A stretch of 64,000 nt of DNA from Ancylostoma caninum (GCA_037903475.1 JBAJFG010000188.1:1749501-1813500), one strand, 5' to 3'. Shown: positions 8,803-19,632, counted from the stretch's first letter. Numbers and translations: made by a program. The notes: generated by a model from the sequence alone, not told the origin.

Positions 8803-10185
8803 AAGGGAAGGATACCAAATGTCTGTGGCACTTCATAACGGAATGTGCCTCATAATATGAAGTTGACGATGCTGATCTCGATTATGTTCTCCATTAGTGC
8901 CTAATACTACTACGCAAAAAGTTATAGCCTTATCTGTGCAGTATTATGAGCAGTTTCTGCATCAACTCACCTTAACCCCACGTAGTAGGCGTTGCCGTGA
9001 AAAATAAATGCAGAATTCGTGAATAGCAGTCCAAGTAACCCTGTATGCAAAATCTCAGCGGAAAATGCATCACTACGGGTAAAGAATTGCGCCTTGATCA
9101 GTCGCTACTACTACTAATTACAAGGGAACTATGTATGCTTCATCGGAGACTTCCTCGTGGGGAGCGTACACTGCCTTGTGCATCTCGAAGCTCTGATTTC
9201 AAAACTATCTTGACCTTGGCCCAGCCTCGCGTCTGCAATGATTTATATTCATTTTTCCAGACGCAAGTGATAAGAAGGTATACATAAAATAAAGTATGTC
9301 AGGTAGGTCAAGGAAGTGTGGAGCAGTGGTAAGTGTCTCCGTTCCCGTGAATACCCTCACGGGTTCAATTCCCCTCAGGAGTCGCACTTTTGCATTTTCT
9401 CCCAGTTACTGATTTTCTCTAAAAATCTATTCTATGCAGTTTTTTCTAAGTGTTTCTACTTGTAAATACATATTCTAAAAGCTTGAAAGCGTTTTCAAAG
9501 ATCTTCACTACCCCGACTTCGTCGACAGTGGAACTGCTGATATACTCACGTGAACCCAAATTTTCAAGGAATTCTTTTTTGCTGAAAGTTTCCATAATAG
9601 GGTTATCTGAGGTGCTGAACACGAATATGATATCCGTTTCGTGACGTCACTACATTCTTATAGGTTTGCGGTAGAATGAACAGCAATCACTGTAGAAAAC
9701 CAAATAAAATTGTTGTATTTCGACATTAAAATGTTAGAGGCTTGCAAAATGATGCTGATAATCGTGATCAGCAACTGAAATTACCCCTATGTGCAGAATT
9801 TGGATGGAATCTGCGAGATGCCTGAACTACCCTATACCCAATGACCGTTTCCTCGTGAGTGGTAGTAGTAGTAAATGATCAAGGGGTGATTGTCTAACCG
9901 TAATTCTTGCCTTTTTTCGCTGAAATTTTGCATACAGGTTCAGTTGAGCTACTGATCGCGAATTATGCATCCATTTTGCACCACAACGCCTATTTTATGG
10001 GTTCACGGGAGGTGGATGTAGAAACTGTACCTTCGAATGTACTGCACAGACAAGGCTATAACTTTTTGCGCAGTAGTATTAGGCACTAATGAAGAACACA
10101 ATCGAGATCAGCATCGTCAACTTCACATTATGAGGCACATTCCATTTCGAAGTGCCACAGACATTTGGTATCCTTCCCTTGTCAG
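8803..10185. mobile_element. Foldback element of about 1.4 kb with long inverted arms
   Basis: Left arm 8803-9180 and right arm 9830-10185 are inverted copies of each other, diverged but recognisable over most of their length (ACAAGGGAAGGATACCAAATG at the outer end; AGTTATAGCCTTATCTGTGC; TGTATGCAAAATCTCAGCG). The interior holds a tRNA-like stretch (9311-9383) and a piece (9480-9640) related to the element at 16273-16690. No transposase is visible. Confidence 0.8.
9311..9383 (+). other. tRNA-like / SINE-like sequence
   Basis: Begins GTGTGGAGCAGTGGTAAGTG, which resembles a pol III A box, and later has GGGTTCAATTCC, a good B-box match. The first and last seven bases (GTGTGGA / GTCGCAC) pair at about six positions, and CCCGTGA / TCACGGG can form a stem. 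A clean D-arm cannot be drawn, so I regard it as a tRNA-derived SINE or tRNA relic, not a working tRNA. Confidence 0.35.
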
Positions 10186-10394
10186 ATAACTGGATAAGGC
10201 AAACGCAGCACAACCTGGCAAGCCACACCCCCAAGAAATGGAAGGCAGACATTGCTGCAAGAGGAAGAACTGCTGATTCCGTCCGCTAAGAGCAGTAAAT
10301 CCCGTGTTTTGGTTGCGTTTTTTGCCCGATGAACTGTGGTGCAGTTCAACCTGCGTTCTGCCTGCTCCTTGTCACGTGGCGACACGCCCCCCCC

Positions 10395-10680
10395 CGGGGA
10401 GGTAGATTACGTGACGTTCGTCACCCGTCCTTTCGCGAACGCGGCGAAAAGGGCGGAGTACGCGACGAACCCTCCCAGTGTGTGGGGTGTTATACCTGGA
10501 GAAGGCGGTGCGGCCCAGATCTGCGATTGGTCAGAGCTCGATCGCGCCTCCCAGTCCAGGTATAACGCTCCATACCCACCCTCCCGACGTCTGCGCTAGG
10601 CAAAAAAAAGATAGTGCTGCGCGCGAATTCGCGCGCGGCGGCGCGGCGGGTGACGAACGTCCGTAGACGAGGGAGGTAAG
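10395..10680. mobile_element. GC-rich foldback element
   Basis: Outer inverted segments ACGTTCGTCACCCG (about 10420) and CGGGTGACGAACGT (about 10648), and an inner pair GTTATACCTGGA / TCCAGGTATAAC (10488 and 10557), nest around a GC-rich core including GCGCGCGAATTCGCGCGC. Its composition is far richer in GC than its neighbours. Open frames on both strands here follow from the composition. Confidence 0.65.
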
Positions 10681-10739
10681 CCGCTGGTTGAGCATCAAAG
10701 TTTAGTCCGATGCGACTGCTATCCAATTCGGCCCTATTC

Positions 10740-10796
10740 TTCAGCATATAGACGCACGCGCGTCAGTCGCACGCATCCAGTATAAATTGCCCTAAA
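10740..10796. repeat. Terminal fragment of the palindromic MITE
   Basis: ATATAGACGCACGCGCGTC, then CGCACGCATCCAGTATAAATTGCCC matches the right end of the MITE at 17934-18186. Only this end is present, next to the GC-rich foldback. Confidence 0.65.
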
Positions 10797-10994
10797 CTGG
10801 CAGCTGCTCAAACCCAGAGGTTGCATGGGAGAGTGTTCTGACCGTTGTATATTTTAGATTAAAACAAGCTGAAGAGCCATTGCACCCTTGTTCTACGAGG
10901 CTTTTGAAGAAGTCCCGACGCTCGACAGGAAGTCCAAACACAAAAACCAAAATAATGAAAGGCTGTATACTTTACGATAACTGACCATCCCTAC

Positions 10995-11125
10995 CCAAGA
11001 AATTAGACAATTCTTCGCCTCCACCAAAAACAGTAATAGAGCAAACAAAACAAATATTACAATATTGGAACTGATTGAACTGATAAGCGTATCTAAAATA
11101 TGTGGCAAAACGTAGCAGAAGATAT
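10995..11125 (-). CDS. ABCA-type transporter, TM11-TM12 exon
   Basis: Encodes IFCYVLPHILDTLISSIS, then SNIVIFVLFALLLFLVE and AKNCLISW. The pattern FxxxLPHxxLxxxLI followed by a hydrophobic span ending in Glu matches the last two membrane segments of ABCA TMD2, but the loop between them is short. The acceptor is TTTGAG, adding two bases to the split codon begun at 11163 (giving Asp). The donor is TGG|GTAGGG, phase 0. An earlier donor (TTTG|GTGGAG) is possible. Confidence 0.78.
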
Positions 11126-11162
11126 CTCAAATCTCCAGGTCAAATGTTAAACAAATCCCAAC

Positions 11163-11253
11163 CTCTCTTGATTGATATGCTTTTCGTGTGCAAATAATGT
11201 TCCAAAGTCGCCAGTATAGCTGGTGATGGAGAAAGTGTATATAGACTCCGAAC
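11163..11253 (-). CDS. ABCA-type transporter, TMD2 loop exon between TM10 and TM11
   Basis: Encodes VRSLYTLSPSPAILATLEHY, then LHTKSISIKR. It is placed by splice logic: acceptor CTACAAATCAG, donor AGAG|GTTGGG, phase 0 in and phase 1 out, linking the preceding exon (phase 0) and the following one (two bases) exactly. The intron to 11125 is only about 37 nt. The content fits the loop before the LPH motif of ABCA proteins. Confidence 0.7.
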
Positions 11254-11675
11254 CTGATTTGTAGAAGTATTAGTTTCGAATCTTCACACGTGATAGTGGA
11301 GGAGCGCCTATCATTTATTATAAGTTTACGAAAGCTAATGGCTAATGACCACTTTGATAACACTCGCACGCAAGAATGAATCTAATACAATGGTAGCAAT
11401 TCTACATTCCTTACGTTTTATGCGTTATGCTGATTATCTTTTGTATAGCTATGGAAAGGTTTATCTATTGTAGAAGAACTTCTTTGACTATCTGCTTTAC
11501 ACAGGAGTCAAAATTGTGGAACAACAACCAGCAACTAGATTTGAAATTGTGAGGCACAATTAAAACAGTCACTATGACATCAAATTCACAAAGTTCTGGA
11601 ATTTATTCTCCAAAAAGTTTTCGAGTGGTGAGCAAGTTCGCGAAAAGCGTTAATAGGGGATTTGTGGTTGCTTAC

Positions 11676-11826
11676 CAGTGTTGAATTCAGAAACATTTTC
11701 ATTAAATAAGGATAAGAGATGGTGAAAGTGATGAGAATAAAGAATGTTTGCATTGCGTCCCTAAAGAAAAGAGAGGCGAAGTACATCATTGGTAGCCTAG
11801 CCACGGTGTAGGTCCACATAAGAAGC
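11676..11826 (-). CDS. ABCA-type transporter, TM9-TM10 exon
   Basis: Encodes LLMWTYTVARLPMMYFASLF, then FRDAMQTFFILITFTIS and YPYLMKMFLNSTL. It aligns with LLLLYGWSxIPxMYLxSFLFxxxxTAFVxLxxxN of ABCA TMD2. The splice sites are excellent: acceptor CGCTTTTCAG and donor CTG|GTAAGC. It begins with one base of a split codon and ends in phase 0. The exon upstream (19281) does not supply the matching phase, so a small exon is probably missing between 12 and 19 kb. Confidence 0.88.
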
Positions 11827-11829
11827 CTG

Positions 11830-12585
11830 AAAAGCGAAAATTTGAATAGCGTACAGTTGCGACCTTTTTTCCAGCAAAACATGCTGACATGCTGTTTACG
11901 AAAATTTGATAATGTGCATAATACTGAAAGGTTGTCGCTGAAATGAAACGATAAACAGAGAGTCTGGTATTTAGATCCTCTCCGTTACAAGAACGTAATC
12001 ACAAACTAAATCTCGAGCGTGCGTGAAATCCTTCCTTAGTGTTTGCTCCACGTGGTCTGTGCTGATAAGCTAGACATCGGTCCTCAGCACACATTCAGCG
12101 CGAGCGATGCCACAGGATGGAACGTTTTCCGAAATAATGACCGGTAAGGAAACAATGAAGATTTGAGTGGATAGCGCCCCTTTGGGACGCTACAAAGTGG
12201 GTGGGTCACTCACATGAGGTATGTGCGAAATGCCGAGAAAATTTGCAAATAAGTAAAACTAATCATTAGCTGAGATCAAATACGGAACCCTCCTCATGAA
12301 TCGCGTATATTCTACCACTCTGGCAGCCTCGCCAACGTAGTGCTTTCACACTTCTCGTGTTCCTTGCCTTTATGCAAATTCTTAATCACATATCTACATG
12401 TAAGATAACTTTCCGGTACAATGATACTACCTACTGTTTTTTTTCTCACCACATTCATTCAACGCCTATGGACTCGTAATGACCAGCCACTCCCAACTCT
12501 GCACAGGAGTATCTTCCAGCTAGCTTTAGAACCTGTGTACAACACAGTGTAACCAATGTAGTGCGAGAGATAATCTTTTCCACAC
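11830..12585. other. Intron, unassigned
   Basis: No gene or clear repeat was recognised. A small inverted pair may exist around 12060-12110, but I could not establish arms. Confidence 0.3.
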
Positions 12586-12587
12586 TA

Positions 12588-12815
12588 CTTGGCCACTGCG
12601 GATCCATCCTCTATCCGTGGGCCCGTATTCTGGTGTTTTCCCGAATACTGGCCACGGCGGACCCACTCTCCATCCGTGGACTTGTTTCCTGGCATTTCCC
12701 TACTATAGGTTCACGCGGACCCAGTCTCCCTCGATGGACTCGTATCCTGCCGTTTTCCCATTATTGGGCCACAGCGGACCCTTTCTCCATTGGTGGACAC
12801 ATATCCTGATGTTTT
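12588..12815 (-). repeat. Minisatellite of about 57-bp units (4 copies)
   Basis: Four diverged units of the form GGCCACxGCGGACCCxxTCTCCxTxxGTGGACxxGTxTCCTGxxxTTTTCCxxxTAxT. It shares the GGACCCxxCTC and CACAGCGGACC pieces with the GC-rich minisatellite family but has its own unit length. Both frames over it are open but repeat-derived. Confidence 0.75.
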
Positions 12816-13394
12816 TCCGAACTATGGGGCCCCGACACATCTGCCCGTCATCAATGCACCAGCACTCTTTGTAAATCTCGAGCGTAATTGAAGAAAGTTA
12901 GGAAATAAATTCAGTAAGTTTGATCAATTGCACAACTGGCTCCAGAATATGTCACGCCAGATTATAATGACGGCGCCTTCGTTCGTTCATCCTGTGTATT
13001 TGATTGTACAGCCCTTCGTAAAAACAAAAGGGTCCTTAGGCTGCGTAATCCCTATGGAACCTCAATGAAAGATGCGCAAAGAGCGTGTCCTTGAGAAAAC
13101 CGAGTGAATCCTATCGCTCAGGCCTCCACGGTTCGCTATCGTCCGCACGGCATGCACACATCCTTTTCACGTGGTTGTCGTCCAGTGTTTCGAAATTGAT
13201 TGGAGTCAATGACAAAGCTCCAGCAGAGGGGCGACTCTGCTCCGTACATTGGTGCTATGCAACGTCAAATCGTTGTAAACACTGTCTCGCCCGGAGGGTT
13301 CGAGACCGCTAGCCGCTGGTCCCACCCCGAATCCTGAGTGCAGCCGACTTCCACTGCGTCAGTGCAGCTATGACGAAACATCGCCCGAATGCCC

Positions 13395-13480
13395 CGTCAG
13401 CTTTGCATCCTTGCGAGCACTGTCTATGACTGAGCCCCATGATGTACATGCGATCACGTGCGGGTCCCTCACCGCCTGCG
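13395..13480 (-). repeat. Dispersed repeat, inverted copy of 3016-3090
   Basis: GCATCCTTGCGAGCACTGTC, TGAGCCCCATGATG and GCGATCACGTGC correspond, as reverse complement, to the sequence at 3016-3090. The surrounding 13500-14130 is unassigned and includes an AT-rich run (ATTATTAATATTGTTATC) near 13680. Confidence 0.55.
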
Positions 13481-14766
13481 CTCTAGAAAATTTTGTTGCT
13501 CTACCATGATTCATATAGGAGGATTTCATTCTCAGCTCTCAAATTTTGACGGTCAGCCGGCTACATACGGACACTCTCGCAATAGTTTTCTAGCGCTCGC
13601 GCAGAGGAGAAAGCCGACGACCGACAGACAGTTTCGCAATAGTTCCACCGTTTATTATATAGAGGGGATTATTAATACTATTATTAATATTGTTATCATT
13701 ATTATCACTATTGCTGCTGCATGCCCATTTAGAAGGAAGTGATAGCTGGTCTCGCTAGCCACTAATGGTCGGTACCATGTGCGATTCGGTGATGAATTAT
13801 GAACATGCGGCATGGAACACGTGAGCGAACAGGCAGGAGGTTCAACGGGCATTTTTCGTGGACAAGCTTAACATCGATTCGCGTTAAGGTGTCCCTATTC
13901 TGAACGTTATTGGATTATGTGACGAACGAAACCTAGGCAACCACTGCCTCAAACATTCTGAATCGTTATTTGATTCTTTTCGGGATCAAATCTTTCCTGC
14001 GTTAGCTCCTTTAACCACTACGGTGCATCAGAGCGAGAAACTTAACGTGAAGGATTAGTCGACTCTTCAGTTTCCGAAGCACATCGTATGCAGCTTTCAT
14101 TAGTCGGCATTTATGCGCTCATTCAGCTCGTCCGTTAGAGCTGCATCCTTGCTGACAGAAATGTCAGCACACTTTAAGACAGCCGTTCTAAGCAGATCAC
14201 CGAAGCACCTGCTCTATCCGACATCCATGTAGTTGTCATTGTCCGTTCATAAGATTGTAGGCCACGGATTTCTCTCAGACAAGGGATTCCAGCCGGTTAG
14301 TCGAGAGGCTACGTGGCGCGTTCCCAGGTGGTTTCAGAGGATGGACTCCCTGTCGCTGCAGTGTCGGAACAATCTATACCTCCTGTCAACGCTTGGGTAT
14401 GTTCACGCATGCGTGCGTGCGTGTGCTCGCGTGTCTGCAGATTGTATACTGCATATCTATCCGACCAAAAGCCCTGCATTCAAGTGACTGGGAGGTACAA
14501 GGGAGGCGGTTCGGAGTCGCCTCAACAAATAAGCTCCATCGTTCATTCCCGTGAAGCCCGGCTAACTTCCCGGGTGAAATCACACTCCACCCTTCCACGG
14601 GGTAATAGAGGCCTGCAAGCTATCGCCTGTGAGTTTGAAATTTCTTCGAGCTCGACACAGCAATAATAGAGTGTTCCCCTGATCTCAGAAGTCACTGGTA
14701 CGGCAGCGCCAGTGAGGACGAAGTCCGAGGGGTTTTCTAGACTGCCTGAAACAAGAAGGACTATGA

Positions 14767-15257
14767 TGATCTGTACCTTCACTACGCACGCACGTTTGCA
14801 TCGGAGGCTTCCATCGTGGATTTGATGATGCAGACCAGGAAGATTAGGTACGACGTCATCGGACTGACCGAGACGGGGAGACACCGGCCACTGAACGTCA
14901 CCTTCGACACTGGAGAAGAACTGTTCCTCGGAACCTGCGACAGTAGAGGAGTTGGTGGAGTCGGTGTCCTCGTCAACACGAACTGGACCATGAACATCGA
15001 TTCATTTGAACAGCTAACAACTCGAATCGGACGTTTGCGGTTGAGAAGATATGGATCAATGCTGGTCGTGACAATCTTCGCCGCCTTCGCTCCAACATCG
15101 AGCTACGACGAAGAGGAGATTGAGTTCTTCTATATGGACTTGGAGAAGTTCCACAGGGAACATCACACTTTCTATAGGGTCATCGTTGGCGACTTCAACG
15201 CCAAGATTGGCCCCAGGAGAACGCCTGAGGGACTTCACATCGGTATCCACGGCCTGT
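14767..15257 (+). mobile_element. RTE-type LINE fragment, endonuclease domain
   Basis: An open frame with the AP-endonuclease domain of an RTE-clade non-LTR retrotransposon: ARTFASEASIVDLMMQTRK, YDVIGLTETGRHRPLN, GVGGVGVLVNT, FAPTSSYDEEEIEFFYMDL and the active-site motif VIVGDFNAKIG. It ends shortly after GLHIGIHGL, where a TAG replaces the usual Gln codon and homology stops. The reverse transcriptase is absent, so it is 3' truncated and immobile. It lies antisense to the host gene. Confidence 0.92.
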
Positions 15258-15259
15258 AG

Positions 15260-16010
15260 TGCCAGAATATTCAAGTTGCTTTAGAGGAGGAAGAGCCTCT
15301 TAAGAAGGTCGGTTTAAATTTGCTCGAATTCTACAGAAGATAGAAGTTTATTTGTGCATACTCCAGAACGGCAATTTATTTTGTACCAACCTGATAGTTT
15401 CCAATCACAATCTAGTAAAACACACCGGGGTCACTTGATGTGTCGATCACAGCCATCACATATTCGCATGGTGATCATAAACACAAATAAGCGATTTCCA
15501 TACATTTTTCGATGAGCGGGGCCACGTGGCGCGAGAAATGAATCGCGTGCGCGAAACTTGTTGCTCTGGGAGTCCCGTTCCGTTTGCAGCGCCAGGAACC
15601 GCTGGTCAAAGTCGGTTTAGTGAGCGAAGGTGGTGCACAGTCTGACTGTACAAGTGCCATAATTCTGAATACGAATAACGTGATATGTACGTGCTGCCTG
15701 AGTGATATTGGATAAACACCCAGAGAGAAACGCCTCTGTACAACTAGCTTTTTACCACTACAACGTGGATTTGATCTTTTATTCATTGTCATTTTCCGTT
15801 CCAGAAAAGCCTACAGTCTTGATCACCGTGATCACCTTGACTCCCGTTGATCTTCGGATATACAGAGCGGGCGCTAGCAATCCTTCCATTTGTCCTAGCT
15901 CCTCTCAACACCTTTCTTAGAGCCGCGAACAATTGATGAGCCAAGGCGATTTTTGGATGATTATGGTTAATGACTTCAAACTCGCCAACTTTTCACCGGA
16001 GGTATCCTAT
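15260..16010. other. Intron, unassigned
   Basis: Unique-looking sequence after the RTE break. Open frames around 15475-15792 (minus) and 15702-15920 (plus) lack splice support or recognisable domains. Confidence 0.3.
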
Positions 16011-16013
16011 TAT

Positions 16014-16172
16014 CTTGTACAAGTGCTCCGACTCGCCTCCGGCGAGTCTCGCACTTGCCCGCTTCGCGGGATCTTGGTACTCAGCTACCTTTACTTTCCA
16101 TCCGTCAAAACGGATGAAGCATACAGTTGCGAAGCTCGCCGTAAGCGAGTCGGAGCACGTGTTGTATATAAT
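16014..16172. mobile_element. Short foldback element
   Basis: Inverted ends ACAAGTGCTCCGACTCGC (left) and GCGAGTCGGAGCACGTG (right), with internal mini-palindromes GCCTCCGGCGAG and CCCGCTTCGCGGG. About 150 bp, no coding capacity. Confidence 0.7.
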
Positions 16173-16272
16173 TGATGTTTGCATCATTCTTTCGTTAAAT
16201 GTGTCCAGATGATTCACTCAGAATCGATCGAAACGTAGCGCACTCGGAAAGGAGTGAGTATTTGCGCTATTC

Positions 16273-16690
16273 AACTTTATATAGCCCCAAAATCTTCAAG
16301 AAAACTTTTTGGCTGAAACTTCACGTAGGGGGTTATTCGAGGTGCTGAACACGAACATCGTATAAATTTTGCACGATAACCCCATTTTTCAATGGTTACG
16401 GTAGATGTACTGTAGATATGGTACTTCAAGGAACCCTCTCAAATTTTGCGTAGTGGGGTTTTTTGACGCCGACGACGAAAACCACCATTATTTTGCAAGC
16501 CACCTCCGTTTTCTACTCGATATCGGCATTTTCTCTCAATTTCCTACCGTACACTTACCGTAATCCATGCAAAACTGGAGTTATGGTGCAAAATGGATAC
16601 GATATTGGTGTTCGCACCTCAGACATCCCCCTCCCACTCTATGGAAAGTCCCAGCCAAAAAAATCTTTGAAGATTTTGGGGCCAGTAAAG
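16273..16690. mobile_element. MITE-like element with TIRs of about 35 bp
   Basis: Left end GCCCCAAAATCTTCAAGAAA and right end complementary to TCTTTGAAGATTTTGGGGC, with TTTTGGCTGAAAC / CCAGCCAAAA inside each end. An internal part (GAGGTGCTGAACACGAACAT) recurs at 9605-9640. Size about 415 bp. Confidence 0.75.
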
Positions 16691-17015
16691 TTGAGTAGTG
16701 CCGTGATTAATCGTCCATTCGTCCACTCACAGAAAGAAGTTAAGCGGTATGCTTGTGCACTCTAAATCATGTTGCTATAGCAAGTTGGTATATATAGGTG
16801 TACTAAAACTGTGTTGCTTTGGTAATCGCCTAGTCTAGCATAGGAAAATAAATTCCCCATTCAACCCCTTGCAAAACTCTTGATTGCACACGGAGAGACC
16901 CCCAAGGATTCAGTCACTGAGCACAACTCTTCCTTCATTTTCTCGTTGTAGACAAAAAGATTCGCACATGAAACCTATACCGTTCGACTCAGAATTGTGC
17001 CTTGCAAAAATCATT

Positions 17016-17070
17016 GTCATTTAAGAGAAGCGCGGCGAAGCTGCGCTTCGCCGCGCTTCTCTTAAATGAC
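17016..17070. repeat. Perfect 26-bp-arm hairpin
   Basis: GTCATTTAAGAGAAGCGCGG, CGAAGC, a 3-nt loop TGC, then the exact complement. No mismatches. It lies between one inverted copy of the neighbouring tandem unit (CCGTTCGACTCAGAATTGTG at 16980) and the direct units beginning at 17073. Confidence 0.92.
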
Positions 17071-17072
17071 TT

Positions 17073-17645
17073 TACTATATAGTGATGGGGATAGGGGGCC
17101 AAAAACCGATAAAATCGTTTTTCTCGGAAACGGCAAAAGACCCTGACATTGCACAGGAGGGCACAATTCTGAGTCGAACGGTATAGGTTACATGTGTGTT
17201 TGTCCTCTGGATCGTGAGATATAAGCGATTACAGACAAACACACAAACAGATGAGTTTTACTATATAGTGATGGGGATAGGGGGCCAAAAACCGATAAAA
17301 TCGTTTTTCTCGGAAACGGCGAAAGACCCTGACATTGCACAGGAGGGCACAATTCTGAGTCGAACGGTATAGGTTACATGTGTGTTTGTCCTCTGGATCG
17401 TGAGATATAAGCGATTACAGACAAACACACAAACAGATGAGTTTTACTATATAGTGATGGGGATAGGGGGCCAAAAACCGATAAAATCGTTTTTTTCGGA
17501 AACGGCAAAAGACCCTGACGTTGCACAGGAGGGCACAATTCTGAGTCGTACGGTATAGGTTCCATGTGTGTTTGTCCTCTGGATCGTGAGATATAAGCGA
17601 TTACAGACAAACACACAAACAGATGAGTTTTACTATATAGTGATG
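17073..17645 (+). repeat. Tandem repeat, about 3 units of 180-200 bp
   Basis: Near-identical units, each containing TTTACTATATAGTGATGGGG, GGGGCCAAAAACCGATAAAA, TCGTTTTTCTCGGAAACGGC, GACCCTGACATTGCACAGG, TCTGAGTCGAACGGTATAGG and GATCGTGAGATATAAGCG, then ACAAACACACAAACAG. Units differ at only a few bases, suggesting recent duplication. A partial unit lies inverted before the hairpin at 17016. Confidence 0.9.
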
Positions 17646-17933
17646 TGTTTGCGCTTCGGAACCTTTTTCAAAAGACAGTGAGCTACTAGATCGCGTAATT
17701 TTTTTTCAGCGATTTCAAACCCCAAGGCAACCATGGTCGTGATCGCACGTTGTCCCGTGGTGATGAAGTGTTAAGGAGCGTCTCGGAACCTAAACCATAT
17801 ATGACGCTGCCAACTAATTTGTCCTTGCAAAAATGCAAAGTAGAGAATGAATGGCAGAATCTGAACGCTTCCAGTTATGCCACCATTTCATTTTCACTGT
17901 GCCATGCCCCGAACGGTCCGGATAGGTGGCCAT

Positions 17934-18186
17934 TAGGGCAACTTATACTGGATGCGTGCGACTGACGCGCGTGCGTCTATATGATGAAGAATAGGGCCCA
18001 GTCGCATTGAAGTCGCATCGCAGTCGCAGCTCAGACGCACGCGTTCACGGCCTCGCGGCGGCCGCGCGTTCTTTTCATTGAGAATGTACATGCCGTGTTG
18101 ACAGGTCTTCATACAAAATCCTTTCCAAATGGATGCGTGCGACTGATGCGCGACTGACGCACGCAGCTGGTATAAATTACCCTATC
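17934..18186. mobile_element. Palindromic MITE, copy 2
   Basis: The best-preserved copy: left end AGGGCAACTTATACTGGATG and right end complementary to GCTGGTATAAATTACCCT. Internal landmarks are ACTGACGCGCGTGCGTC, AAGTCGCATCGCAGTCGCAG, GGCGGCCGCGCGTTC and GCCGTGTTGACAGG. About 250 bp. Compare 3393-3637 and 46358-46613. Confidence 0.88.
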
Positions 18187-18309
18187 TGTTCCCAACTTGC
18201 ACTTTTACGCGGACAAATTAGTTGGCAGCGTCATATATCCTGTCATTCAGACGTTGAGTGCAGGGGTGGGTTCACTATTATACAGTTTTGAAACATTTGG
18301 CTTTAATGG

Positions 18310-19215
18310 GCAAGATAAGAAAGGTGCGGAAATGAACACCACACGACCTGACTGCTGACCAGCGTTTCACCCTCTTTGACATCTTTTCTAATCTAATTTT
18401 CCATCCCAGAACTACTAATTTTTAAGCCGTGTAATTACTGTAGATGAGGCTCGGTTTCTGTACGATAACAAAATGCGATTGGATTTAGGTAGAGACGTTT
18501 TTCCACTTTATTTTCATTTTATTTATTTACTTGATATATCGCAAAGGTGTGCATATCAAAGAACAAAAATAAAACGCTTTAGAAGAAAGTAACGGAGGAT
18601 CCCCACAGGGGCTTCTGTCACAGTAAAGTTATTGTTCATTCTACATAGGAACAGAAAGTGAGGCACTGAGGAAATGTGATTTTTTCCTTGATCCATTGCC
18701 AAGTTTACGCTAAAAAGATATTAGAAGAGTATACGCTGGAAGCTTCTAGGTAGCCATACATGCAGCCCATCAGTATAACTTCGAAGTTTTTCTGAACCAG
18801 ATTTTCTCTTTTACGGGGTTGTGTCAGAGCTTGGTTTTGTTGCGAAGGTGTGGTTGACTGTAGCCTTTTCTAACCTAGTCAAGCATTGACAGCAGAGCTC
18901 TAGTATTGTACTTTCGATTTCATCCCCGAAAATCTGCTGTAGATGCGGTAGGCAGTTGTGAACAGAATCGGCTTTTCCCATGATCCAGGATAGCACCAAG
19001 CCTTTTACTTGAAAACACCCCCTGCAAAACCTTGCGCAGTGAGGCATCGAGGTTCTCGTTCATCCTACTCATTCCTCAGACCTTTCACTCACCGAAAACC
19101 ACTTTTTCTAAATCCCAGATGCAAACCTGTGACAATAGCAGGCTGCTGGTCTAGAGCATGCCGAAATCGCCTTTGAAAAGTTTTCAGATTTTTGCTATCT
19201 CAGTTCTGAGCAAAC
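18310..19215 (+). repeat. Dispersed repeat family R3, copy 1
   Basis: Shares ordered blocks with 60175-60925 and 44540-45125: GAACACCACACGACCTGAC, TAATTACTGTAGATGAGGCTC, GTTTCTGTACGATAAC, CTAGTCAAGCATTGACAGCAG, AGATGCGGTAGGCA, and a GTCTAGAGCATGCCGAAATCG end block. All copies are forward and interrupted by indels. An internal minus-strand frame (18811-19047) is a repeat frame, since the other copies break it. The class is unknown. Confidence 0.7.
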
Positions 19216-19280
19216 CATTCTAATAAGCATGGTACCTCTTACAAAAATTCAGAAAAAAAAACTCGATAGAAAACATACAC

Positions 19281-19415
19281 AATAAGACTACGTGGTTTGG
19301 AGCTGAATATGGTGAGCATGATGAAAAATATAAAGACAACTGGGAGTGTAACGAAGAGATCGAACACAAAACAGGTAATCCAGTACACGAGTATAGGAAG
19401 ACCAGATTGCAACTG
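19281..19415 (-). CDS. ABCA-type transporter, TM8-TM9 exon (KxLQ-YW motif)
   Basis: Encodes QLQSGLPILVYWITCFVFDL, then FVTLPVVFIFFIMLTIF. With the end of the previous exon this reads ERLSFFKQQ-QLQ...G...YWxxxFxxD, matching ERxSKAKxLQxxSGVxxxxYWxSNFxWD, a hallmark of ABCA TMD2. The acceptor is perfect (TTCTTTTCAG). The 3' end is uncertain; ATT|GTGTAT gives 135 nt and phase 0, but the next exon needs another phase. Confidence 0.88.
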
Positions 19416-19477
19416 CTGAAAAGAAGAAGCACGTACAACGGCTATTCGGTACCAATGCATAGTTACTCTACTGCTAC

Positions 19478-19632
19478 CTGCTGCTTGAAAAAAGACAGCC
19501 TTTCTTGGAGTGGTCCAGTTACAAAGAACGAAGAAAAAACTACATGACTCAGGATAATGGTGAACACTGTTATTTCTCGTAGAAGTGGCTTGCTATCATG
19601 CAGCTCCATTTCGATGACTATTTCCTGCTCAT
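19478..19632 (-). CDS. ABCA-type transporter, end of extracellular loop 2 and TM8
   Basis: Encodes DEQEIVIEMELHDSKPLLRE, then ITVFTIILSHVVFSSFFVTG and PLQERLSFFKQQ. The hydrophobic stretch is TM8, and the following Glu-Arg with basic residues begins the conserved ABCA motif completed in the next exon. Acceptor GATTATAG, donor CAG|GTAGCA. It takes two bases of a codon split with 19689 and ends in phase 0, both compatible. The introns either side are about 56 and 62 nt. Confidence 0.88.

Noticed and set aside
10329..10747. Dense overlapping frames on both strands
   Set aside because: Composition effect of the GC-rich foldback element; no conserved protein pattern.
17016..17645. CRISPR-like direct repeats
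   Set aside because: Units are 180-200 bp with no unique spacers of CRISPR size, and the genome is eukaryotic.
18811..19047. Minus-strand frame resembling frames at 44559-44813
   Set aside because: Both lie inside the dispersed repeat R3 and are not conserved codon-wise in the third copy at 60.4 kb.
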